Positions 31,905 through 44,035 of a stretch of DNA of 64,000 nucleotides are shown here, piece after piece. This stretch comes from Corythucha ciliata (lineage: Eukaryota > Arthropoda > Insecta > Hemiptera > Tingidae). Below the pieces are notes generated by a model that was not told the DNA's origin, ran no database searches, and worked only from the letters and a program-made list of their open reading frames with translations. Numbering within the stretch: the first letter of the stretch is position 1; each line of letters begins with the position of its first letter. A program made the position numbers and the translations under genes. Where the stretch lies: the NCBI GenBank assembly GCA_038030265.1, contig CM075939.1:51379253-51443252 (forward strand), in the 5' to 3' direction.

Positions 31905-33780
31905 TGTCCCCCGAGTTTTAGAAACAAAATTGCCTCTACCGCGAATTGGCGTTTTCTCAATTTTAGCCATGAATTAGCAAGTTTTCCCAATTTTTGCTCT
32001 CTTTCTCAATTTTAGACGCGAATTATGTCTCATTTTTAGCATCAATTACAGCGTTTTCTCAATATTAGTCGTGAATCAGCGGATTTTCTCAAAACGGTCC
32101 GCGATTAATCGTTTTTATCCGTTTCATTAGCGAATGAGTCCTTCTTGTCCACTTTGGCCGCAAATTTTCAATATTTTAGCCGTGAATGAGCTCTTTATCT
32201 ACATTATAGACGAGAATTAGCGGTTTGTCACAGTTTTATATGTTAGCGACTTCGCGTATGTGCGGATTAGCGTTTTAGTTTCATCTCCATTTTAGTCGCG
32301 AGTTACCGTGTTTCCTCAATTCTAGCACGAATGTAAGCGGATTTTCTCAAATTTATCCGCGAATTAGCGTTAATTTGTGTTTTTTTCGTGAAAAAAATCG
32401 AGTCCGAGCTGAAATATTTTATTTCACTTTAGCTGAGAATTATTCCTTAATTTCACCCACGAATCAGTGCTTTCACTCAATTTCTGCTCGGAGCTAAAGA
32501 ATTTCCTCATAATCCGTGAATCAGTGTTTTTATCCATTTTTCACTGAATGAACGTTTTCACTGAAAAGCTGAATGAGCGCTCTTTGTAATATTAGGCGCG
32601 AATTATCGCATTCTCTCAATTTTAGCAGCAAATAAGCTCGTTATTTCAATTTCTGGCGGGAGTAATTAGCGGTTTTTTCTCAGTTTCAGCCGTGAACAAG
32701 CGGGATTATCAACAACGTATTCGTGAATTAGCGTCTTTCTCCATTTCAGCTTCAAATTATCGCTTTTAGCCTATTTTTGTCGTGAATTAGCACCATTTTT
32801 CATTTTAGCCGCGTGTGAATTTCACAATTTTAGCGGCGGATTATTAGTTGATTTCATAACTTTATAGCCACGAATTACCGCATTCTTCAATTTTATAACT
32901 GTAATTTAGCCCTTTTTTTCCATTTTAGCTTACATTTATCATGCACTTCCCAGCCATGCGGATTAGCGATTTTTCTTCAGTTTACCGTCAATTACCACGT
33001 TTCTCCACTTTTGCCTTGAAATTAGCGCTATTTCTCAATTTCAGCCGCCAATTATTTTCCTAATTTTAGTAGCAGATTATTTTTTTAAATTTTAGCTGCG
33101 TAATCACCGCACCGCTAATTATCGTATTTCTCCATTTTCGCCGCGAATGAGCGTTTTAATCAATTTTAGGCGGGAATTAGCGGTTTGTCTCAGTTTTAGC
33201 CATGAATATGCAGGTTTTATGGTTCTATCACTGTGTATCCGGAATTAGCGTTTTTCTCAATTTTAGCATCACATTAGCACTTATTCTCTACTTTTGCCGC
33301 GCATCAGCACGGCTTTCGCCGCGAATTATTTTCTTAATTTTAGTTGCGAATTGGCGCATTTTTTCAAATTGATCCGTGAATTGGCGTCTTTTTACATTTT
33401 ATTTGCGAATGAGCGTTTTACTTCAATTTTAGGTGGAAATTAGTAAGTATTTTTTCTCAGTTTAAGTAGCGAATTACGTGATTTTCTCAATTTTTTTCAT
33501 TGCTTTTACCTCGAGAAACCACGATTGGCGTTTTTAAAAATAATAGTTGAGCTTGGTAACAACAAAAATTGGCAAGTTTCATTATTTCGCTACAAATCGA
33601 AATCAATCATTTACGCACTAATATTCAATCCTGGTCATATTTAGTCATTTTCTTTAGAAAAAAATGTCTCCAGCGATTTTTATTTTTATGTTACTTCCTC
33701 ATTAGACCCGTTCACTCACTTATATCTGGGAATTGGCGATTTTCCTCAATTTTGGCCCCGATTTTTTTTTCATGTTACGC
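31905..33780 (+). repeat. Degenerate minisatellite, GCGAATTAGCG / TTTCTCAATTTTAGC
   Basis: Dozens of units spaced irregularly at about 30-55 bp alternate a GCGAATTAGCG-like core with a TTTCTCAATTTTAGC-like linker. Individual units differ at several positions (GTGAATCAGCGG, GCGAATGAGCG, GCGAATTATTT). There is no open frame. The same family runs in reverse orientation at 43470-44035 and continues beyond a SINE at 34245-34445. The degeneracy indicates an old array. Confidence 0.8.
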
Positions 33781-33932
33781 AGAGAATCAGCCCTTTTTCT
33801 CCGTTTTAACAGCCACATACGTGACCCAAGAACAGCACATTGCCGCTATATGCTTATATGATAATTTTGGCTGTGAATTGGCCTTCATACTCCACGAATC
33901 TTGACCTGGAAGGTGCATTGAGTAACCTTGCG

Positions 33933-34215
33933 CGCCTCGATGGTGTAGTGGATACAATGCTCGCTTCGCAACCCAGCGGGCCTGGGTTCGAATCCAGCAT
34001 CCAGCCATTGCCCATTACACTATAAGGCTGCGGCGAGCTGCGATACGGCACACTCGACTTCGTGTGGGCGTTCCCGGCGATGTGCGTTCAACAAACCACG
34101 CACCGACCGAAACGCCCGCGTAGTACGGGTGTGAAGTGCACAGTTAGATCTGGTTATGGCGTAGGAGCCCAAGGGAGGCTTAGGCAGCTGCCTTCAAAGC
34201 CCCCCCCCCCAAAAA
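33933..34215 (+). mobile_element. tRNA-derived SINE with A and B boxes
   Basis: The head reads GCCTCGATGGTGTAGTGGAT (A-box region) and then GGGCCTGGGTTCGAATCC (B box), a tRNA-like pol III promoter. The body has GGCTGCGGCGAGCTG, GTGTGAAGTGCACAG and GGCGTAGGAGCCC and ends in C and A runs. It splits the minisatellite, so it entered after the array formed. The flanks AACCTTG and AACCCTTGG may be a decayed target duplication. It is not a functional tRNA gene: the arm pairing does not close. Confidence 0.75.
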
Positions 34216-34244
34216 AAAACCCTTGGTGGCAAATGAACGACTTC

Positions 34245-34445
34245 TTCGCAGATTTAGCTCACGAATATCAGCGTTTTTCCGAACATTTTGCCGCGTTCTT
34301 GCTCCGAGAACAACTCTCTTGCGGCTTCTCAATTTTAGCCGCCTAAGCACCTACCAGGAACTTGGGATCAGCGTATTTTCTCTGTTTTAGTCGAGAAGTT
34401 GCTTGCGAAAGGTGGGAATTACTACATTTTTCGATTTCAGCTTTC
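34245..34445 (+). repeat. Minisatellite continuation beyond the SINE
   Basis: ATCAGCGTTTTTCC, GCGGCTTCTCAATTTTAGCC and ATCAGCGTATTTTCTC units resume after the SINE with the same phase of core and linker as 31905-33780. Confidence 0.65.
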
Positions 34446-34651
34446 AGAATAGCGCTTTCGTGTGGGCCGCAAAAATTGGCCAATTCAGCGTTCTATTCGC
34501 CAGGTCGTATGAACTGTAAATCGTCGAAAGAAGCGAAATCACAGTTCATCGGGAAAGACTCCTTGTCACGTACCTTGATACTTGAACATGAAACCTAAAA
34601 ATGCTCATTTTGCCATCTTTAAGCTTTTCAGGGGCTTCTCTTTGAACATTA

Positions 34652-34757
34652 GGGCTGACGATCTCGTGACCACACATCTACACGATCAGTCATGACCGCA
34701 GGGAGCGGGCTGATGATCTCGTGACCACACATCTAGACGATCAGTCCTGCCCACTTC
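34652..34757 (+). repeat. 55-bp direct duplication
   Basis: GGGCTGACGATCTCGTGACC at 34652 recurs as GGGCTGATGATCTCGTGACC at 34707, followed in both by ACACATCTA, ACGATCAGTC and a TG-C-CC segment. Two units only. Confidence 0.8.
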
Positions 34758-36951
34758 CTGCGGCCACGCTCTTGAATTATTTAGGATGAGGCCACATTGC
34801 CATTTTTCACGACAAGTAGTAAATTCATGATGAAAAGTTTTCAATAAAATGTTCATGGTTTGAGAAAGAAAAGTCTTTTAAAAATTGATCTAAAACGGAA
34901 ATTCCGTTTTACGATGGATATTCCTCAATGAAAATACATTCGTTAAAGTATTTTGTCTAGCTTTGACACGAAAAGCGGTGAATCTAGAATCTACACATTT
35001 CGCTTGGTCATCTTTCACGTTCAAAAAGTGAGGGAGCGCTATATAGCAAAGAACGAAGGTTTTCGTCAAGTGGTAGGCCGTGCTGATACCATCCTGCAGC
35101 CTCATTTTATTTTTCAGGGCGAAAAAAAGTAATATGCTTTCAAGGAGAGGCCACTTTCGGCTCTCTTTTGAAGTTTTTTGTGTGTCGTTTCAACAATGGG
35201 CGTTGTAGTTGAAAAGAGGACTGTGAAAAAAGTAGCTTTATGGTAATTGTGATCCTCTCCCGACTTCAGCCGTTTATTTGCTACATTCCCCCTCCCCCTT
35301 TTTTTCTTACACGTTTGAAATTTGTTAATATTGGATTTTTGTGTGTAGAAAAAGGCGGTGCTTGAAGAGTTTTAGACTCGATATTGACGTTTCAAAGCCT
35401 CTTCAAGGCGATTGTCCAGCAAAGGGCTCATGATAGAATTCCCCTCTTTACGACTGCCCAGGGCGATTCGTTAAAATTAATTTCATTTTCTTTGTACCTA
35501 CGTAATTATTTAGTTGAATTTTTTCTCAAGAGAAACTATTCCACGCCAGCGACGAAGTTGCTATTCCATTCATGCAGCTTTTCCGTAAACTGACGTTTGT
35601 TTCGTCGTGCCTTTTGTTCGCGTTTTCTTTTCATAAAACAACCAAGTGCTCTCCCTGAGATGATAAATGATCATCAGTATAACGCAGGCATTTTATGTTC
35701 ACGATCCACTTTGTGATTGTGAAAAGGAGAAAAAATAGTGTTTGAAAGAAGCGTATAAACAAGAGATAAGTTTTTTTATGAAAAGAGGAGTCGCGGTATG
35801 GGTGTTGAAAGGAGGCCCTTTTTGTTTGTTTAGTTTAAAAATAGGTTCACGTAATAATACAATTCCAAGTCTTCCTTTCGTAGAAGATTTTTCCTTCGAC
35901 TGAGCGAAATCGTTGATTTCGCCGGTGCGTTTAAAATGCGGTCGCCCGCTTCAAACAACAAATTGTGGTTTTAATGGGTAAGGGAGAGACAAAATGTAGT
36001 TTTGAAGATTGCAATGGGGTATTTTGAGGTGTGTAGGGTTCGAGGGACGGAAGTGAGCACGTTAATTGGGGTGGGAACCCAGCTAACGAGTAAAAACTCA
36101 TGCACCATTCACATCCTATAATGGTGAACGGGGTGGATAGTGGGGTCTGCCTCATTCCAAAAGGAAGAACAGCCACTTCTTCGCCCGCTCACCGATGGAA
36201 GGAAACTAGGTCAAACTGAGCTTTTCCAAGCAAGATAACCCTTTGGTGTAAGCGTCGACGATAGAGTATCGCTCTTTTCAGCGCTTGCAGACTCATAGAT
36301 TACTATCGCTATCACACGCTCGCACAGTATCTATTTATAATCCCACAGCTTCACCTTCCACTTTAGCTTCTGATCAAGAGTTCACCCCGTGCTCTCTATA
36401 GTTCTTCTTCAAAAGATAATTGTGCTTGCGAAAGAAAATAAGCGTTACTATACCCTGTCCACTTAGTGATGGACTCTCGAACGCGTTGCTTCATTTGGAT
36501 AGTTCAGTTTGTTTATTCCCATCCCACCAAAAATATTCAAAAAAAAGTCTTTCTACACCACGCCTGGAATCAGCCTCTTATGCACGTTCAAAGGCAGCTG
36601 AGCGTGCGGAATAGATGTCATTCGCCACCATGTTAAAATAAAGGCGCTTTAAACACTGAACCTCTTCGATCAAATTGGTAGCCGGCATGAACAATATCAG
36701 ACGAGTGATAGTGATAACGTAGTGTGACTTACGAGTGTTGTGTTGTGTGACAGAATTGTTTTTTGCAAAAATAATTTTTGGGTGTAGGAAAAATAGCGTA
36801 CGGTACTCATGCGTATCGTAGTGTGCTATTAACGTGGTCGTGTTGCGGTTATCGTGCACCTAGACAGGACCAAGGACCAGGACCAAGGATGGTAAAAATT
36901 TGTCTGTAGCTTTCGGGGCTGCTAATAAAAAGGAGGTCTTGTTGATCGGGT
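34758..36951. other. About 2.2 kb with no recognised gene
   Basis: Short frames such as 35931-36176 (minus) and 36578-36859 (minus) lack recognisable motifs. A small AGGACCA / AGGACCAGG simple repeat lies at about 36868-36888. Sequence just left of 36952 on the minus strand is no longer recognisable as RT, so the LTR element ends here. Confidence 0.45.
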
Positions 36952-37700
36952 TCATTCAATATTGGAGTTCACTAGGCGGTAATCAACTATGAGTCTCCAG
37001 TCTACTGGATTATTTGGGGATACTTTTTTAGTGAGAAAACAAGGGGACGCCATTTGGGTTTGAACTGGTTTTATTATTCCCAGTTGTAATAATTCTTGGA
37101 TTTTAGTTTTTAAAATTTGGAGTTTATCGGGAGGGAGGTGATACGTTTTGATGCGGTGCTTCCATTCCGCACCTGGTCTCATTGTGATCTTGTATTCTGC
37201 AAGGTGGGTTTTTCCAAGCCTATCTGTTAGGACTTGGGGATGTTTTGATATAAAATAGTTGAGGAGGCTATTATTTTGTGCAACTGTGGAGGAGGGTTTT
37301 GACTCTTGAATGGGAAAGAGTGTCGGTTTTTGGAGACGCCGCGATATTTGTTGGGGGGTTAAGAACTTGTGCTTCTTTTTGGGGGAAAATGAAAAGTGGT
37401 ATCTTTGGCGGGACAAATTTAGAACAATGTTGGAGAGGGATAAAAAATATGGACCTAAGACGAGATCGATTGCTAGATTTGGAGCGATGAGGACTGGTAC
37501 TTCGAATGATTTGTTCGCTATTAGGACAGTGATAGGGACTTCTTGGGTAATTGTCAAATGGGAAGAATTGGCCATCGCAATATTTATGGGTTTTGTGAGG
37601 TTTCTTGGATGCAGAAATTGCCGAAAATGTTGCTGGAAGAAGTCACTGTTAATACTGCTTTTCGATGCTCCTGAGTCCAACAATGTTAGTGCTTTAACTT
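36952..37700 (-). pseudogene. Pol fragment: aspartic protease and first RT blocks
   Basis: LLDSGASKSSINSDFF (about 37690-37640) is the protease active site (D-S-G family form of DTG) with VLIAPNLAIDLVLGPYFL as the second conserved strand. HLAEYKITMRPGAEW, then LLQLGIIKPVQTQMASPCFL, DWRLIVDYRLVN open the RT palm of a Ty3/gypsy-type element. The frame is open for 243 codons. One base separates it from the upstream MVKLK segment; this may be decay or a natural Gag-Pol shift. The catalytic YxDD region is missing, so it is inactive. Confidence 0.8.
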
Positions 37701-39611
37701 TACCATTAAGGCGGGTGCAAATTTTGGATGGGACATTTTATTTTTTTTACAAAGATGGGGCGTTGAAATATTTTCTGCATCCAATTGTATTAGTTTTTGA
37801 GTTTCTTGGCTTGTTTTTGTGGCTAAAGGAATTATGAATATTTGTCTGTTGTGGTGAGAGAGAGCGTGAAGGGCTTCTTCGGGAAGAGAACCCAATGTCT
37901 CGATAGGCTTCCAGGAAACCGAGACGTTGGGATTGACTTCGCAGGACATGAGGGGCTTGATGCGGGGGGCTGGGGGGTTTTCGTTGCAGAGTCAGCATGG
38001 GCGAAACACAGTTGTTGCCCTGGACTTCTATGAGAGTTTTTTCCCGATTTAAAACTTTGTTGTTGTTGTTGTTGTTTTTGTTTGAAATGTGAATTGTGCG
38101 AGTAGTCGGGGTGTCGAGTTTTGTTTGGAAGATTTTGGGCGTTGTGCGGTGGGCTAGTGGTGTATCGGTAGTGGTCATTGTGTGAGAGGCTGGTGTTAAA
38201 GCGGTGGAGATCAGTGTTGGAATCAGGGACTGAAAACCATTGTTTTGAAGAGTTAAAATTTAATGGGCGAGGCAGGGGACGAAAAGAGGTTTGATATTCT
38301 GTTTTGAAATTAATTTGGGAGTAGTTTAATTCTATTTGTTCGACCGTTTGTACGAACAGTTCTAATTCTGAAAAGTTGGTTGGTATTTGAAGGTGGAAAT
38401 AATTAGTTTTGGAGTGGATCGTAGCGTTGTTTAAAATAATTCTATTATCTCTTGATCCGAATGGGTATTTAAAATTTGGGCTATATTGAGAACACGAGAG
38501 GCAAAGTTACGGAAGGGTTCTTGGGGCTTTGGGGGGGGGGGGCAAATAGGTAATTTAATAGAATTTGGGTTTTTGATTGTAAATTTATAATTTCGGAAAA
38601 GAAGGCGTCACGAATATACTGGAAGGATGGTTCAGGGGTGTTAAATACTATACGTTTCAAAAAGTCCGAATTCTGTTGGACCGCTAGATGCAACATGGGC
38701 GGTGGGGGACAATTTATGGATTTCTTGAATCCCTAATAAAAATTTAACAATAGAATCGAGGTTGTATCTTTGCAATTTATCAATTTGGTGTAAAGCTTTC
38801 TCCAAGAATTTTGGAAGTTTCCCATGCGGGGAAGGATCAGGGGGGTGATTCTGTAACTCGCAAAATTTACGTGTCGTAACTGGGAAGGAGGGGGAGAGGA
38901 TGTACCGTTGTCTTGGTTTTTCCACGCATTTGTCAATAATTTATTATTTTTTCTTCGAGACCACACATTCTCGCGTGAAAATTCCGCAGTTTAATTCACT
39001 AGGTATCGTAAAAACCATGGCAACGAGGTACCTCCCCTCGCCCTTCTTCCATTTTACGACACGTAAATTTTGCAAGTTACAGAATCACCCCCCAGGGGTA
39101 TTGTTCTGTGGAGTCAATGGGCCGGAGGTTGGGATGTTGCTGGTGTTTTCAGCAAAAGTTACCTTTCCCGATTGGTCTGTCACAAAGGTTTTCCCGTCGT
39201 GGACCAATGTTCCCGTTTTGACTGCTGGGGGGAGGGTTTGAGGAATGGTGCATGTTAGTGGCACGGCTGAGGCGGCTCCTTCAAGATTTGAGACCCTATG
39301 TGTTAATTTAATTAAGGTTTCATCTATTTCTGTAATTTTGTTGAAATGTTTAGTTAGGGTTGCATGGTCCGAATTTTGATTTTTTATTATCTGGCTAAGT
39401 TTCTGTGAAATATCGGCAATGACCGCTGTCAAATCGGGTTGTTCATCTTTGCAGCAGTAATTCTTGAAGGAGGCCTTCCTCGCCGCATTTAATTTTTTAT
39501 AATTAACCAGAGTGATTATGGAATAATTTTCACAGTAGGCTCTATGACATTGGGGGCATTTGTTCTACGGGCGGGGTGGGTTCATCGCACTTGGAACATG
39601 TAGATTCCATT
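37700..39611 (-). pseudogene. Gag-like region with Cys/His finger and coiled coil
   Basis: From ATG 39611 MESTCSKCDEP starts a finger that continues, after a one-base frame change, as KCPQCHRAYCENYSIITL and NYCCKDEQ, a PHD-like cysteine spacing. The next frame (39432 down) holds DISQKLSQIIKNQNSDHATL and ITEIDETLIKLTHRVSNLEG, heptad-like and likely coiled coil. Further frames (38925-38733, 38696-38481, 38178-37747) give LQRYNLDSIVKFLLGIQEIH and an NNNNNN tract. Multiple frame changes show decay. No CCHC zinc knuckle was seen; the finger at the N-terminus is unusual for Gag, so assignment of the left part is inference. Confidence 0.5.
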
Positions 39612-40823
39612 TTGCGATAGGGATTGTATAATTAGGAGATTCTATTTTTTCCGACTACGAGGAGATGACCCAGGGGAATTAGGGAGATTTGGACGGGACA
39701 CGGGATGGACTCACTAATTTAAAGAAAAGCTAGCACTAACGAAAAGGAGGAAAACAAAAGAATATTAAAAGCATCTTAAATTAAGTTAAACACGAAATTA
39801 TTCACAATGGCATGGGGGGGGGGGTACGACTTCGGACGAGGACTAAGTTTGGGGTCAATAAGTTCAATAACTCACCAGTGCCGACGGGAATAATATTTTT
39901 TGGGGTAAAAAAGGTTCGGGATGGTCTTCTAGGATAGCCAACTTCTCTCCGCTCTCTTTTTCACCGCTCCATGGCGGCACATTTCTCTTGTAAAAAGAGA
40001 GGGGGGCTTCCCCTTTTTCGGTATTTTCCTTTCCCCATAATTTGTCCCCCCCCCCTTCCGCTAATGTTGCGGATCTTTCAGCGAATCAGGGCCTCTGTTC
40101 GCTCAACGTCGGCCCTAGCGGTGGGGGTTAGAAAATAGGAAAGAGTGGCACTGGGGTTCAAACAATGGGAGGAGGTAATTTTGAACTGGAAGGGGTATTT
40201 ACATTGCATTGAATATTATACTGCACTCTGGCGCATTGATGTGACGAAAATCGTCACACTAGTTGATCGAGGTTTAAACTCAAGAACTTGACTGAAGAGC
40301 TGTTTTGACAAGTTGCTGGTTGCGTGGAGAAGGTTACGAAACATGAAAAAACCCCGAGGAGTGTCCGCCCCATAGAGATAATCTATGGTCCGCCCTTTTT
40401 TAAGCATTATGAATTGCGCATGGGTCGTGGAGAACCCATTGGGTCTGAAGGGTTAAAAGAAAAACTGCGTAAATGTATATGTATAGAGGTTTTTTGATTC
40501 GAGTGGCTTGTACTAAATAATCGACTACGCAATTACCAGCCTCTTAGCCGACAACAAAAACTTCAAACAGAGGATAAAGTTCAGTCCTCACGATAGACGT
40601 TTCATCAGGGGGGGGGGGGGCTGAGAGACTTTTTTGTTCATTGGATGGTTGCTGTTCCGTAGAAGTATAATAATTCAAGGAAATGCTGGTTTATCAGAAA
40701 TGTCGGTCTCCTGAAAAAAAAAAGGAGCGCTAATAAGTGAAATGACGTCCTCGTTTAGCTTCATCCCACGCTTTGAAGACCATCCCCGCCCCCACACAGC
40801 TACTCTCTAGGGAGTAGGGCCCG

Positions 40824-40856
<33 letters not shown>

Positions 40857-41294
40857 AAAGGGCAACAAAAATGAGAAGAATTGAATAGGTACCTTTTTTT
40901 AATTACTAAAAGTGGAATGGATTTACAAGATTGGACGTCAAGCCGAGTATTCAGTATTATTCTAAAGAAGAGACGCAAACGGATGTTGTCCATTTCTGTC
41001 TGTGGGCTTCTTTTATTATTCTTACTTATTTCTGTCGTGAGTTTAAAAAACGCGTGTTGCTCCAGTCTTTTAAAATTATTTTAATTTTCAGATTATTTCA
41101 TTCTAATTAACATGAAGTTAAAATGAATAGAAAACCAGCGGAAATTGTTACCTCCCAGGGAATACTGGAAGGGTCTGTACTACTGTGCTGCTTCTGTGCA
41201 ACTGAGAGCTATGGCAATGGAGTAGCACGTCATCCGTTGCAAGAGCTTGAGGAATCCGCTTTATTTGTTTTATTCCATTGATTGATTTTCTTAA
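39612..41294. other. About 1.7 kb upstream of LTR element B; LTR not identified
   Basis: The 5' leader and LTR of element B should lie here, but no primer-binding site or terminal TG/CA pair could be paired with a second copy. Contains G runs (39816, 40609), a C run (40047) and a 26-nt A run near 40826-40851. No other gene. Confidence 0.4.
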
Positions 41295-41431
41295 AGGCCC
41301 GTTCACAAGCTCTATGTTTGTGTTGTGTGAAGTCTATGCAACCAAACAAATTTATTCCCTCGAAAAATGAAGCATTTTGATAGGTTGCATAGACACCACA
41401 CAACGAAAACATAGAGCTTGCGAACGGACCT
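41295..41431. mobile_element. GGCCCGTTCACAAGCTC MITE, copy 3
   Basis: Ends AGGCCCGTTCACAAGCTC and GAGCTTGCGAACGGACCT with TAA at 41292-41294 and 41433-41435 (one extra T at the right). The interior ATGCAACCAAACAAA...GATAGGTTGCAT matches copy 1, in the same orientation, more closely than copy 2, which carries it inverted. Confidence 0.8.
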
Positions 41432-43290
41432 TTAAGGCCTCATCACGCCGAATGCGAACTATCGCGCGGATTGGTCCACTCGCCAAAAAACCATGACAAC
41501 GTGGGTGAGGTGTTTATTTATTTTTTAGGATTGAAAATTGAACATATGATGGGGAAGCGAGGTTCGATTTTTCAAAGGTTATTTGACTCATAACAAATAA
41601 GAAGGTTAGAACCCACCTCACCCGCTTCCAGTGTTTAGAAGAAGTAAGGAGGAGTCTAGTCTCCAACTTCTGCCGTTTCGTTTAGATATTTTTTGTGTTG
41701 GTTAAAGTGAATAGTCCCTCGCCTTTTTATTTATTTATTTTTTCGGAGATTAGAAAAATGGCTCGTGAACTTGGTGCCCGGCGAAGTAAGGCTCACAAAG
41801 AAGGAGAAGCCAGCTTAAAAAAAAAAACCTTGTTGATATTGTTCTACGATGATGGTTGTAGATTGCAGTCATCGCAGAAAAACTGTAGCGGCTGAATTGA
41901 ATACGAATATGATAAAGAAAAGTTGTTTCTGGTACACCGAACACTGAAATCCTCCAAAAACTTTAAAGAAAAACACACACCCCAGAAAATAAGTTTTTAT
42001 GGGTGATGGTGATACTCACAGTTTCACAAGTGCTGTACACCGTACCCTGTGTCTCGAGTTTGCTTGTCACCCGCAAGTCATCAATTTCGACTAATCCCGG
42101 AAGAAACCAAACCAGACATTCGTGTGCTTTTGACGGTGGTCTCCGGAGGGTGTAAATGTGTCGAACACGTCTCTTATGACTTCAAAGGCATAATTTATTA
42201 TAATCAACTCATTTGACTACACGAAGTGTTTTTACCGTGAGCTGTGCCGGAGTGAAAATACATTTTGGTTATCTAGAATTCTAGAGAGAGGTGAGGAAAA
42301 TAATGTTCATCTGAAGCCGGACGGATTCAAAAAATCAACTAGCCCCTGTCGATTGCGAATAAGGTCTTCCCGACACTAATTATTACGTAGAGAAACTTAA
42401 AAAATACGTGGAAAACACTGAACTGCCTTAAAACGTGGGATTTGTATCAATAATGTCAAACTGTCCTAGGGGTTGATGATAAGGCGATAAGGTTTATTAT
42501 GAGTCGAAATTTCCCCGACGCAACAAAAAAGGACGGTATACCCCGTTACCATAGTTTTTCCGGGTGTGGACTGCGGACCAGTCCGCGCTGCAGTTCACGT
42601 TCGGTGTGGCGAGGCCTTAAATGTCCGGCTCCTCCTCGGCCCTCAATTAGAATAACTAAAGCTCTTTATGCTGTCAAGAACGAAGAAGTAGGGTTTCGGT
42701 GTCGGATTTCGCATCTGCTTTCATTATTGGGCTGACCATAATAAAGGAAAAGGGACGCATTGTTCATTATTCTTTTGTGCTCTTTTTATTTGAGCTCCTC
42801 TGGAGCTTGAGAGGCCCCGGGGCCCTTTAAAAAAAAATCAAGAAATAGGCCAGATTTTTTGAAATGGCGATAAAAAATATTTTTTGCTAGCTACAGGAAA
42901 GCCTGCACGCTTAGGGTTGTTTTCTTTTTTTTTTTTTTTTTTTTTTTTTTAGCGTCGAGTTTTTTCACTCGTTCAACGTCACACACCTCAATGGCAAACA
43001 TGTGGCGTGTTTGTGAGAGCGGTAGTGTGAAAGCCCCCCCCCCCCACCTACCATACCCGCTAACGCCTCCCATTCTGCTCCAGCACTCGTCAAGGAATAA
43101 TATTTTTCCCCGGGATGAAGTTATAAGCGTGTTTTGTCGCCTTTGTACAGCCGAGCCCTTCATTTCAGAGCCGCGTCATTTCACTTACACTGGTAAACAT
43201 CCGGTTAAACCCATTTCAAAAAACTAATATTTTCCTGGAAAGCCCCGTAAAACTTTGTTGGAGTGATTGAGTGGCACGGGGGAGGCTCCT

Positions 43291-43325
<35 letters not shown>

Positions 43326-43470
43326 CAGTGTGTGGGTTTTTCGCCGTTTCTTTTATTTGCGAACAACACCCTTTTAATTAGTGGGATTAATTTGCTTTCG
43401 TAACACCTGCCGAGAGGTTTTAAGACGTCTAGGGAACCAAAAAATTAAGCAAGTATTTTAAAGTTTTTCG
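41432..43470. other. About 2 kb with no recognised gene
   Basis: Frames such as 42499-42735 and 42891-43163 (minus) have no known motif. Contains T runs near 42927-42950 and 43295-43325 and a C run near 43026. The T runs may be tails of minus-strand retroposons whose bodies I cannot identify. Confidence 0.4.
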
Positions 43471-44035
43471 TGAATGCCTTTGGAAAAAATCGCTAATTCA
43501 TGGATGAAGTATATAGAAACGTTAATTCATGGATACAAATGAAGAAAAACACTACTTAAAAAACGATAGTCCGAGGCTAAAATTAAAAATATTGTGAATT
43601 ATCAGGTAAAATTAGAACAAACCGTGATTCACGGCAAAGACTGAGAAAAATCCCATTTAAATCCTTGTTAAAATTCCTTGCAATCGCTAACTCGCAAATG
43701 ATTCAATCAATCAATTTGCTAAAATTGATAAAAATCGCTGATTCGTGCATGAAATTGACAAAAAGCTAATTCGTGACTAAAATTTATGAGAACGGAAATC
43801 CATGGCTTCTAAAGGCAACGTCGGGATTAAAAGTGAAATTAACGCTAATCCGTAGCTTAAACTGGGGAAAATGATGGAGGGGCAAAAATGTTTTAAAATC
43901 CGCTAATTTGCGTAGAGAAGAAGTTCTAATTCGAAGCTAAAAAGGTTATAAAAAGGCTTCCGAATACAACTTAGTGGGTAAAATTGAGATAAAGCGCAAA
44001 TTCATGGCATTAGCTGAAAAATTACACTAATTCGC
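43470..44035 (-). repeat. Degenerate minisatellite, reverse-oriented second array
   Basis: Units AATCGCTAATTCATGG, ATCGCTGATTCGTGC, AAGCTAATTCGTGAC and GCTAAAATTG are reverse complements of the core and linker found at 31905-33780. The array ends exactly where LINE sequence begins (44036). Confidence 0.7.

Larger units (their letters stand above)
36952..39611 (-). mobile_element. LTR retrotransposon B, gag-pol remnant (3' half missing)
   Basis: On the minus strand the order is Cys/His finger, coiled coil, Gag body, Asn/Pro-rich linker, aspartic protease, start of RT. The body is cut within RT at about 36952. Neither LTR was found by eye: no sequence left of 36952 repeats the 39612-40450 region. 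It differs from the gypsy fragment at 9022-10764 in every alignable block, so it is a separate family. Confidence 0.75.

Noticed and set aside
31905..33780. CRISPR array
   Set aside because: Core and spacing are both variable, units are degenerate, no constant repeat, leader or cas gene, and the genome is eukaryotic.
33933..34010. A tRNA gene
   Set aside because: It has A- and B-box-like words, but the arms do not pair into a cloverleaf and the same body is found in the SINE at 56360.
39612..40450. 5' LTR of element B
   Set aside because: No second copy in the window and no clear TG...CA ends or primer-binding site, so an LTR cannot be drawn.
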